Below, piece by piece: positions 1 to 8,743 of a stretch of DNA of 64,000 nt (the first letter of the stretch is position 1; the number at the start of each line of letters is the position of its first letter). The notes under the pieces were generated by a model, which saw nothing but the letters and a program-made list of their open reading frames with translations, was not told the DNA's origin and did no database searches. Source of the stretch: Myrica gale (Eukaryota; Streptophyta; Magnoliopsida; Fagales; Myricaceae); the NCBI GenBank assembly GCA_963930655.1, contig OZ005606.1:16098001-16162000 (forward strand), in the 5' to 3' direction. Position numbers and translations under genes: made by a program.

Positions 1-99
1 AACGCAAAATCAACCAAATAAATTTATTTGAAAGTTCGATACCTTAGTGAAGAAGAAATTAATCAAATTGATCGTCGGTAGAGTTTTAGACCTTAATAT
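1..99 (+). repeat. Subunit s5 of monomer
   Basis: This is a diverged ~100-bp internal repeat. It aligns to the other subunits through aacgcaaaatc (others aaatgcaaaatc), then tttgaaagttcgatacc (others tttgcaaattagatacc), then gtgaagaagaaattaatcaa (others gtgacgaagaaaatgaagc). It contains the only perfect 16-bp palindrome seen in the monomer (15-30). Across the array its first codon-like triplet alternates between aac and aat, which together with ttag/tttg at 44-47 helps define monomer class. Confidence 0.85.
15..30. other. 16-bp perfect palindrome, one per monomer
   Basis: The motif caaataaatttatttg equals its own reverse complement. It sits in subunit s5 and is present in every monomer I inspected, so it recurs about every 485 bp (next copy 501-516). 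It could extrude as a small cruciform or bind a dimeric AT-hook or homeodomain-type factor; both are guesses. The equivalent place in the other four subunits is not palindromic, so it arose after the subunits diverged and was then fixed in the array. Confidence 0.7.
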
Positions 100-201
100 A
101 AATGCAAAATCGTCCATATTAATTAGTTTAAAAATTAGAAACCGTCGTGATAGAGAAACTGAAGCAAATAGAAAAAATGGAAGAGTTTTAAAACAAAACG
201 T
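100..201 (+). repeat. Subunit s1 of monomer
   Basis: This 102-bp subunit runs from aaatgcaaaatcgtcc to aaaacaaaacgt. It is the most class-informative part of the monomer: ccgtcgtg in class A, ccgttgtg or ccattgtg in B, ccgtcggg in C and ccgtctgg in D. In B and D monomers its 5' half reads aaattgtacatattaaatatt in place of aaatcgtccatattaattagt, a cluster of substitutions that points to old divergence or a conversion tract. A one-base length difference in the T-run before aaaac (gttttaaaac or gtttttaaaac) also separates classes and changes reading frames. Confidence 0.85.
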
Positions 202-303
202 AAATGCAAAGTCATCAATATTAACAAGTTTGCAAATTTGATACCATAGTGACGAAGAAAATGAAGCGAATAAATCAATCGAAGAGTATTTTAAACGAAA
301 CAT
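202..303 (+). repeat. Subunit s2 of monomer
   Basis: This 102-bp subunit runs from aaatgcaaagtc to taaacgaaacat. It is the closest relative of s1 and s3 by eye and has the same length as s1. It carries tttgcaaatttgatacc and gtgacgaagaaaatgaagcg. Array-wide variants include caatattaacaag, caattttaacaag, caatttttaacaag and caatattaactag, tttgc or ttggc, aataaatc or aataagtc, and gagtatttt or gagtttttt. D monomers lack one T here (gcaaattgatacc), which explains their 484-bp length. Confidence 0.85.
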
Positions 304-404
304 AAATGTAAAATCGTAAGTATTAATTAGTTTGCAAATTAGATACCATAATGATGAAGAGAATGAAACAAAAAGATAATTGAAATAGTTTAGACCAAAA
401 TATT
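304..404 (+). repeat. Subunit s3 of monomer
   Basis: This 101-bp subunit runs from aaatgtaaaatcgtaag to gaccaaaatatt. It exists in two main forms across the array. Form 1 is aaatgtaaaatc with ccataatgatgaagagaatg and aaaaagataattgg. Form 2 is aaatgcaaaatc with ccatagtgacgaagaaaatg and aaatagataattgg. Form 2 usually goes with s4 form gattggatacc and form 1 with gattagttagc. Mixed combinations mark recombination junctions. Confidence 0.85.
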
Positions 405-486
405 AATTCAAAATAGTCAAAATTATTTTCTTTGAATATTTGTTAGCTTGAGGACGGAGAAGATATGGTGTTTAGACAAAAATATT
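405..486 (+). repeat. Subunit s4 of monomer (shortened, 82 bp)
   Basis: This is the shortest subunit. It begins aattcaaaatagtc and ends tttagacaaaaatatt. Compared with the ~102-bp subunits it lacks about 20 bp in the region corresponding to gaagcgaataaatcaatcga. Two forms recur: aaaatagtcaaaatt with gattagttagcttgagg (as in units at 972 and 1458), and aaaatattcaaaatt with gattggataccttgagg (as in unit at 487). The missing 20 bp are shared by all monomers read, so the loss predates array expansion. Confidence 0.8.
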
Positions 487-529
487 AACGCAAAATCAAC
501 CAAATAAATTTATTTGAAAGTTCGATACC
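444..529 (+). promoter_or_regulatory. Possible RNA polymerase III A-box/B-box-like pair (speculative)
   Basis: At 444-457 tagcttgaggacgg resembles a tRNA A box (TRGYnnARnnGG with one extra base). At 519-529 agttcgatacc matches the B-box consensus GGTTCGAnTCC at 9 of 11 positions. A TTTT run follows about 40 bp downstream in gagttttagacc. The A-box form exists only in monomers with s4 form gattagttagc; the others read gattggatacc. The B-box-like stretch is clearly a variant of the ordinary subunit core gcaaattagatacc, so chance resemblance is quite possible. No tRNA fold is visible. Confidence 0.15.
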
Positions 530-2437
530 TTTGTGAAGAAGAAATTAATCAAATTGATCGTCGGTAGAGTTTTAGACCTCATTATAAATGCAAAATTGTA
601 CATATTAAATATTTTAAAAATTAGAAACCGTTGTGATAAAGAAACTGAAGCAAAGAGATCGATGGAAGAGTTTTAAAACAAAACGTAAATGCAAAGTCGT
701 CAATTTTAACAAGTTTGCAAATTTGATACCATAGTGACGAAAAAAATGAAGCGAATAAATCAATCGAAGAGTTTTTTAAACGATACATAAATGCAAAATC
801 GTAAGTATTAATTAGTTTGCAAATTAGATACCATAGTGACGAAGAAAATGAAACAAATAGATAATTGGAATAGTTTAGACCAAAATATTAATTCAAAATA
901 TTCAAAATTATTTTCTTTGAAGATTGGATACCTTGAGGACGGAGAAGATATGGTGTTTAGACAAAAATATTAATGCAAAATCATCCAAATAAATTTATTT
1001 GAAAGTTCGATGCCTTTGTGAAGAAGAAATTAATCAAATTGATCGTCGGTAGAGTTTTAGAACTTAATATAAATGCAAAATCGTCCATATTAATTAGTTT
1101 AAAAATTAGAAACCGTCGGGATAAAGAAACTGAAGCAAATAGAAAAATAGAAGAGTTTTGAAAACAAAACGTAAATGCATAGTCGTCAATATTAACTAGT
1201 TTGCAAATTTGATACCATAGTGACGAAGAAAATGAAGCGAATAAATCAATCGAAGAGTATTTTAAACGAAACATAAATGTAAAATCGTAAGTATTAATTA
1301 GTTTGCAAATTAGATACCATAATGATGAAGAGAATGAAACAAAAAGATAATTGGAATAGTTTAGACCAAAATATTAATTCAAAATAGTCAAAATTATTTT
1401 CTTTGAAGATTAGTTAGCTTGAGGACGGAGAAGATATGGTGTTTAGACAAAAATATTAACGCAAAATCAACCAAATAAATTTATTTGAAAGTTCGATACC
1501 TTAGTGAAGAAGAAATTAATCAAATTGATCGTCGGTAGAGTTTTAGACCTTAATATAAATGCAAAATCGTCCATATTAATTAGTTTAAAAATTAGAAACC
1601 GTCGTGATAGAGAAACTGAAGCAAATAGAAAAAATGGAAGAGTTTTAAAACAAAACGTAAATGCAAAGTCATCAATATTAACAAGTTTGCAAATTTGATA
1701 CCATAGTGACGAAGCAAATGAAGCGAATAAATCAATCGAAGAGTATTTTAAACGAAACATAAATGTAAAATCGTAAGTATTAATTAGTTTGCAAATTAGA
1801 TACCATAATGATGAAGAGAATGAAACAAAAAGATAATTGGAATAGTTTAGACCAAAATATTAATTCAAAATAGTCAAAATTATTTTCTTTGAAGATGAGT
1901 TAGCTTGAGGACGGAGAAGATATGGTGTTTAGACAAAAATATTAACGCAAAATCAACCAAATAAATTTATTTGAAAGTTCGATACCTTTGTGAAGAAGAA
2001 ATAAATCAAATTGATCGTCGGTAGAGTTTTAGACCTCATTATAAATGCAAAATTGTACATATTAAATATTTTAAAAATTAGAAACCGTTGTGATAAAGAA
2101 ACTGAAGCAAAGAGATCGATGGAAGAGTTTTAAAACAAAACGTAAATGCAAAGTCGTCAATTTTAACAAGTTTGCAAATTTGATACCATAGTGACGAAGA
2201 AAATGAAGCGAATAAATCAATCGAAGAGTTTTTTAAACGAAACATAAATGCAAAATCGTAAGTATTAATTAGTTTGCAAATTAGATACCATAGTGACGAA
2301 GAAAATGAAACAAATAGATAATTGGAATAGTTTAGACCAAAATATTAATTCAAAATATTCAAAATTATTTTCTTTGAAGATTGGATACCTTGAGGACGGA
2401 GAAGATATGGTGTTTAGACAAAAATATAAATGCAAAA

Positions 2438-2731
2438 TCATCCAAATAAATTTATTTGAATGTTCGATGCCTTTGTGAAGAAGAAATTAATCAAATTGAT
2501 CGTCGGTAGAGTTTTAGAACTTAATATAAATGCAAAATCGTCCATATTAATTAGTTTAAAAATTAGAAACCGTCGGGATAAAGAAACTGAAGCAAATAGA
2601 AAAATAGAAGAGTTTTTAAAACAAAACGTAAATGCAAAGTCGTCAATATTAACTAGTTTGCAAATTTGATACCATAGTGACGAAGAAAATGAAGCGAATA
2701 AATCAATCGAAGAGTATTTTAAACGAAACAT
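2438..2731 (-). other. Recurrent 97-codon antisense open frame (not a supported gene)
   Basis: This minus-strand frame reads MFRLKYSSIDLFASF to FFFTKASNIQINLFG. It is rich in F, L, S and I, which is what the complement of a K/E/N-rich purine strand gives. It is present in nearly all class A and C monomers and in B monomers with gtttttaaaac, and broken in most other B and D monomers by single-base length changes. It spans s1 and s2 because both are 102 bp, a multiple of three. It has no signal peptide pattern, domain or motif I recognise. Its recurrence follows from sequence homogeneity and is not evidence of selection. Confidence 0.2.
2460..2669 (+). pseudogene. Decayed coding-like frame, 69 codons (representative class C copy)
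   Basis: This frame starts at an ATG found only in class C monomers with gaatgttcgatgcc and reads MFDAFVKKKLIKLIV to NVNAKSSILTSLQI before TGA. It contains one full and one partial copy of a 34-residue unit with core NAKSSIL-SL-I followed by an acidic/basic stretch (DKETEAN, then IEEFLKQ). The TGA lies at gcaaatttgatacc; the homologous subunit codon is aga in gcaaattagatacc. I recognise no family, and there is no ribosome-context or splice evidence. The same frame recurs in most class C monomers (for example 4890, 6347, 7803, 9260, 12661, 23343, 49078), as expected from recent array amplification. It is best read as a relic or chance frame and not as a gene. Confidence 0.25.
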
Positions 2732-3887
2732 AAATGTAAAATCGTAAGTATTAATTAGTTTGCAAATTAGATACCATAATGATGAAGAGAATGAAACAAA
2801 AAGATAATTGGAATAGTTTAGACCAAAATATTAATTCAAAATAGTCAAAATTATTTTCTTTGAAGATTAGTTAGCTTGAGGACGGAGAAGATATGGTGTT
2901 TAGACAAAAATATTAACGCAAAATCAACCAAATAAATTTATTTGAAAGTTCGATACCTTTGTGAAGAAGAAATTAATCAAATTGATCGTCGGTAGAGTTT
3001 TAGACCTCATTATAAATGCAAAATTGTACATATTAAATATTTTAAAAATTAGAAACCGTTGTGATAAAGAAACTGAAGCAAAGAGATCGATGGAAGAGTT
3101 TTAAAACAAAACGTAAATGCAAAGTCGTCAATATTAACTAGTTTGCAAATTTGATACCATAGTGACGAAGAAAATGAAGCGAATAAATCAATCGAAGAGT
3201 TTTTTAAACGTTTTAACATAAATGCAAAATCGTAAGTATTAATTAGTTTGCAAATTAGATACCATAGTGACGAAGAAAATGAAACAAATAGATAATTGGA
3301 ATAGTTTAGACCAAAATATTAATTCAAAATATTCAAAATTATTTTCTTTGAAGATTGGATACCTTGAGGACGGAGAAGATATGGTGTTTAGACAAAAATA
3401 TTAATGCAAAATCATCCAAATAAATTTATTTGAAAGTTCGATGCCTTTGTGAAGAAGAAATTAATCAAATTGATCGTCGGTAGAGTTTTAGATTTAATAT
3501 AAATGCAAAATCGTCCATATTAATTAGTTTAAAAATTAGAAACCGTCGGGATAAAGAAACTGAAGCAAATAGAAAAATAGAAGAGTTTTGAAAACAAAAC
3601 GTAAATGCAAAGTCGTCAATCTTAACTAGTTTGCAAATTTGATACCATAGTGACGAAAAAAATGAAGCGAATAAATCAATCGAAGAGTATTTTAAACGAA
3701 ACATAAATGTAAAATCGTAAGTATTAATTAGTTTGCAAATTAGATACCATAATGATGAAGAGAATGAAACAAAAAGATAATTGGAATAGTTTAGACCAAA
3801 ATATTAATTCAAAATAGTCAAAATTATTTTCTTTGAAGATTAGTTAGCTTAAGGACGGAGAAGATATGGTGTTTAGACAAAAATATT

Positions 3888-6801
3888 AACGCAAAATCAA
3901 CCAAATAAATTTATTTGAAAGTTCGATACCTTAGTGAAGAAGAAATTAATCAAATTGATCGTCGGTAGAGTTTTAGACCTTAATATAAATGCAAAATCGT
4001 CCATATTAATTAGTTTAAAAATTAGAAACCGTCGTGATAGAGAAACTGAAGCAAATTGAAAAAATGGAAGAGTTTTAAAACAAAACGTAAATGCAAAGTC
4101 ATCAATATTAACAAGTTTGCAAATTTGATACCATAGTGACGAAGAAAATAAAGCGAATAAATCAATCGAAGAGTATTTTAAACGAAACATAAATGTAAAA
4201 TCGTAAGTATTAATTAGTTTGCAAATTAGATACCATAATGATGAAGAGAATGAAACAAAAAGATAATTGGAATAGTTTAGACCAAAATATTAATTCAAAA
4301 TAGTCAAAATTATTTTCTTTGAAGATTAGTTAGCTTGAGGACGGAGAAGATATGGTGTTTAGACAAAAATATTAACGCAAAATCAACCAAATAAATTTAT
4401 TTGAAAGTTCGATACCGTTGTGAAGAAGAAATAAATCAAATTGATCGTCGGTAGAGTTTTAGACCTCATTATAAATGCAAAATTGTACATATTAAATATT
4501 TTAAAAATTAGAAACCGTTGTGATAAAGAAACTGAAGCAAAGAGATCGATGGAAGAGTTTTAAAACAAAACGTAAATGCAAAGTCGTCAATTTTAACAAG
4601 TTTGCAAATTTGATACCATAGTGACGAAGAAAATGAAGCGAATAAATCAATCGAAGAGTTTTTTAAACGAAACATAAATGCAAAATCGTAAGTATTAATT
4701 AGTTTGCAAATTAGATACCATAGTGACGAAGAAAATGAAACAAATAGATAATTGGAATAGTTTAGACCAAAATATTAATTCAAAATATTCAAAATTACTT
4801 TCTTTGAAGATTGGATACCTTGAGGACGGAGAAGATATGGTGTTTAGACAAAAATATAAATGCAAAATCATCCAAATAAATTTATTTGAATGTTCGATGC
4901 CTTTGTGAAGAAGAAATTAATCAAATTGATCGTCGGTAGAGTTTTAGAACTTAATATAAATGCAAAATCGTCCATATTAATTAGTTTAAAAATTAGAAAC
5001 CGTCGGGATAAAGAAACTGAAGCAAATAGAAAAATAGAAGAGTTTTTAAAACAAAACGTAAATGCAAAGTCGTCAATATTAACTAGTTTGCAAATTTGAT
5101 ACCATAGTGACGAAGAAAATGAAGCGAATAAATCAATCGAAGAGTATTTTAAACGAAACATAAATGTAAAATCGTAAGTATTAATTAGTTTGCAAATTAG
5201 ATACCATAATGATGAAGAGAATGAAACAAAAAGATAATTGGAATAGTTTAGACCAAAATATTAATTCAAAATAGTCAAAATTATTTTCTTTGAAGATTAG
5301 TTAGCTTAAGGACGGAGAAGATATGGTGTTTAGACAAAAATATTAACGCAAAATCAACCAAATAAATTTATTTGAAAGTTCGATACCTTAGTGAAGAAGA
5401 AATTAATCAAATTGATCGTCGGTAGAGTTTTAGACCTTAATATAAATGCAAAATCGTCCATATTAATTAGTTTAAAAATTAGAAACCGTCGTGATAGAGA
5501 AACTGAAGCAAATTGAAAAAATGGAAGAGTTTTAAAACAAAACGTAAATGCAAAGTCATCAATATTAACAAGTTTGCAAATTTGATACCATAGTGACGAA
5601 GAAAATAAAGCGAATAAATCAATCGAAGAGTATTTTAAACGAAACATAAATGTAAAATCGTAAGTATTAATTAGTTTGCAAATTAGATACCATAATGATG
5701 AAGAGAATGAAACAAAAAGATAATTGGAATAGTTTAGACCAAAATATTAATTCAAAATAGTCAAAATTATTTTCTTTGAAGATTAGTTAGCTTGAGGACG
5801 GAGAAGATATGGTGTTTAGACAAAAATATTAACGCAAAATCAACCAAATAAATTTATTTGAAAGTTCGATACCGTTGTGAAGAAGAAATAAATCAAATTG
5901 ATCGTCGGTAGAGTTTTAGACCTCATTATAAATGCAAAATTGTACATATTAAATATTTTAAAAATTAGAAACCGTTGTGATAAAGAAACTGAAGCAAAGA
6001 GATCGATGGAAGAGTTTTAAAACAAAACGTAAATGCAAAGTCGTCAATTTTAACAAGTTTGCAAATTTGATACCATAGTGACGAAGAAAATGAAGCGAAT
6101 AAATCAATCGAAGAGTTTTTTAAACGAAACATAAATGCAAAATCGTAAGTATTAATTAGTTTGCAAATTAGATACCATAGTGACGAAGAAAATGAAACAA
6201 ATAGATAATTGGAATAGTTTAGACCAAAATATTAATTCAAAATATTCAAAATTACTTTCTTTGAAGATTGGATACCTTGAGGACGGAGAAGATATGGTGT
6301 TTAGACAAAAATATAAATGCAAAATCATCCAAATAAATTTATTTGAATGTTCGATGCCTTTGTGAAGAAGAAATTAATCAAATTGATCGTCGGTAGAGTT
6401 TTAGAACTTAATATAAATGCAAAATCGTCCATATTAATTAGTTTAAAAATTAGAAACCGTCGGGATAAAGAAACTGAAGCAAATAGAAAAATAGAAGAGT
6501 TTTTAAAACAAAACGTAAATGCAAAGTCGTCAATATTAACTAGTTTGCAAATTTGATACCATAGTGACGAAGAAAATGAAGCGAATAAATCAATCGAAGA
6601 GTATTTTAAACGAAACATAAATGTAAAATCGTAAGTATTAATTAGTTTGCAAATTAGATACCATAATGATGAAGAGAATGAAACAAAAAGATAATTGGAA
6701 TAGTTTAGACCAAAATATTAATTCAAAATAGTCAAAATTATTTTCTTTGAAGATTAGTTAGCTTGAGGACGGAGAAGATATGGTGTTTAGACAAAAATAT
6801 T
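3888..6801 (+). repeat. Tandem duplication of an A-B-C trimer (2 x 1457 bp)
   Basis: Units 3888-5344 and 5345-6801 share private markers: caaattgaaaaaatgg and gaaaataaagcg in the A monomer, cgataccgttgtg and gaaataaatc in B, and a ctttctttgaagattgg variant at the end of B. The marker gcttaaggacgg precedes both copies (near 3849 and 5306) but does not follow the second, which locates the crossover close to the s4 subunit. In the second HOR copy (from 10686) only one trimer is present at 11659-13115, so the duplication postdates or was lost after the 16-mer duplication. Confidence 0.85.
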
Positions 6802-8743
6802 AACGCAAAATCAACCAAATAAATTTATTTGAAAGTTCGATACCTTTGTGAAGAAGAAATTAATCAAATTGATCGTCGGTAGAGTTTTAGACCTCATTAT
6901 AAATGCAAAATTGTACATATTAAATATTTTAAAAATTAGAAACCGTTGTGATAAAGAAACTGAAGCAAAGAGATCGATGGAAGAGTTTTAAAACAAAACG
7001 TAAATGCAAAGTCGTCAATATTAACTAGTTTGCAAATTTGATACCATAGTGACGAAGAAAATGAAGCGAATAAGTCAATCGAAGAGTTTTTTAAACGAAA
7101 CATAAATGCAAAATCGTAAGTATTAATTAGTTTGCAAATTAGATACCATAGTGACGAAGAAAATGAAACAAATAGATAATTGGAATAGTTTAGACCAAAA
7201 TATTAATTCAAAATATTCAAAATTATTTTCTTTGAAGATTGGATACCTTGAGGACGGAGAAGATATGGTGTTTAGACAAAAATATTAATGCAAAATCATC
7301 CAAATAAATTTATTTGAAAGTTCGATGCCTTTGTGAAGAAGAAATTAATCAAATTGATCGTCGGTAGAGTTTTAGACCTCATTATAAATGCAAAATTGTA
7401 CATATTAAATATTTTAAAAATTAGAAACCGTTGTGATAAAGAAACTGAAGCAAAGAGATCGATGGAAGAGTTTTAAAACAAAACGTAAATGCAAAGTCGT
7501 CAATTTTAACAAGTTTGCAAATTTGATACCATAGTGACGAAGAAAATGAAGCGAATAAATCAATCGAAGAGTTTTTTAAACGAAACATAAATGCAAAATC
7601 GTAAGGATTAATTAGTTTGCAAATTAGATACCATAGTGACGAAGAAAATGAAACAAATAGATAATTGGAATAGTTTAGACCAAAATATTAATTCAAAATA
7701 TTCAAAATTATTTTCTTTGACGATTGGATACCTTGAGGACGGAGAAGATATGGTGTTTAGACAAAAATATTAATGCAAAATCATCCAAATAAATTTATTT
7801 GAATGTTCGATGCCTTTGTGAAGAAGAAATTAATCAAATTGATCGTCGGTAGAGTTTTAGAACTTAATATAAATGCAAAATCGTCCATATTAATTAGTTT
7901 AAAAATTAGAAACCGTCGGGATAAAGAAACTGAAGCAAATAGAAAAATAGAAGAGTTTTTAAAACAAAACGTAAATGCAAAGTCGTCAACATTAACTAGT
8001 TGGCAAATTTGATACCATAGTGACGAAGAAAATGAAGCGAATAAATCAATCGAAGAGTATTTTAAACGAAACATAAATGTAAAATCGTAAGTATTAATTA
8101 GTTTGCAAATTAGATACCATAATGATGAAGAGAATGAAACAAAAAGATAATTGGAATAGTCTAGACCAAAATATTAATTCAAAATAGTCAAAATTATTTT
8201 CTTTGAAGATTAGTTAGCTTGAGGACGGAGAAGATATGGTGTTTAGACAAAAATATTAACGCAAAATCAACCAAATAAATTTATTTGAAAGTTCGATACC
8301 TTTGTGAAGAAGAAATTAATCAAATTGATCGTCGGTAGAGTTTTAGACCTCATTATAAATGCAAAATTGTACATATTAAATATTTTAAAAATTAGAAACC
8401 GTTGTGATAAAGAAACTGAAGCAAAGAGATCGATGGAAGAGTTTTAAAACAAAACGTAAATGCAAAGTCGTCAATTTTTAACAAGTTTGCAAATTTGATA
8501 CCATAGTGACGAAGAAAAGGAAGCGAATAAATCAATCGAAGAGTATTTTAAACGAAACATAAATGTAAAATCGTAAGTATTAATTAGTTTGCAAATTAGA
8601 TACCATAATGATGAAGAGAATGAAACAAAAAGATAATTGGAATAGTTTAGACCAAAATATTAATTCAAAATAGTCAAAATTATTTTCTTTGAAGATCAGT
8701 TAGCTTGAGGACGGAGAAGATATGGTGTTTAGACAAAAATATT

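Larger units (their letters stand above)
1..486 (+). repeat. Reference satellite monomer (class A, 486 bp)
   Basis: This is the first complete monomer, used as reference. It contains five subunits, s5-s1-s2-s3-s4, at 1-99, 100-201, 202-303, 304-404 and 405-486. Class A is recognised by ttagtgaagaag in s5, gaccttaatat at the s5/s1 junction and ccgtcgtgatagag in s1. Hand-counted composition is A 220, C 50, G 78, T 138, with 14 CpG. Private changes are seen in s3 (ttgaaatag where others have ttggaatag) and s4 (gaatatttgttagc where others have gaagattagttagc). The phase is my choice, and the window happens to begin at it. Confidence 0.95.
1..2914 (+). repeat. Two A-B-C trimer HOR copies (1457 bp each)
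   Basis: Monomers start at 1 (A), 487 (B), 972 (C), 1458 (A), 1944 (B) and 2429 (C). The trimer period is 1457 bp (486+485+486 in the first copy). B monomers carry s3 form agtgacgaagaaaatg with s4 form gattggatacc; A and C carry aatgatgaagagaatg with gattagttagc. Copies differ by scattered private changes, for example gaaattaatc at about 541 and gaaataaatc at about 1999, and aatgcatagtc at about 1175 in the first C. This A-B-C trimer recurs at 3888, 5345 and 11659. Confidence 0.85.

Noticed and set aside
84..108. TATA-box-like tataaatg at the s5/s1 junction of class A and C monomers
   Set aside because: AT-rich satellite gives such matches by chance; it is simply the subunit boundary motif and no start-site evidence goes with it.
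192..201. gttttaaaac 10-bp palindrome as a functional site
   Set aside because: It is lost by a one-T insertion in most class C monomers and some B monomers, so it is not a constant feature of the array.
190..206. Replication origin-like 11-bp match (ATTTACGTTTT on the minus strand) in every monomer
   Set aside because: It fits the budding-yeast ARS core, but that motif has meaning only in that lineage and is common by chance in sequence of ~26% GC. Nothing else suggests yeast.
1..486. Stop-codon reassignment making the monomer one long open frame
   Set aside because: Reading through taa/tag/tga extends the 34-codon repeat within subunits, but single-base frame shifts lie between s5/s1, s3/s4 and s4/s5. 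Monomers of 484, 485 and 486 bp alternate, so no continuous frame exists under any code.
1100..1140. CENP-B box in class C monomers (ccgtcggga)
   Set aside because: I compared both strands with the TTCGnnnnAnnCGGG core. The spacing to ttcg is wrong and the required A before nnCGGG is absent.
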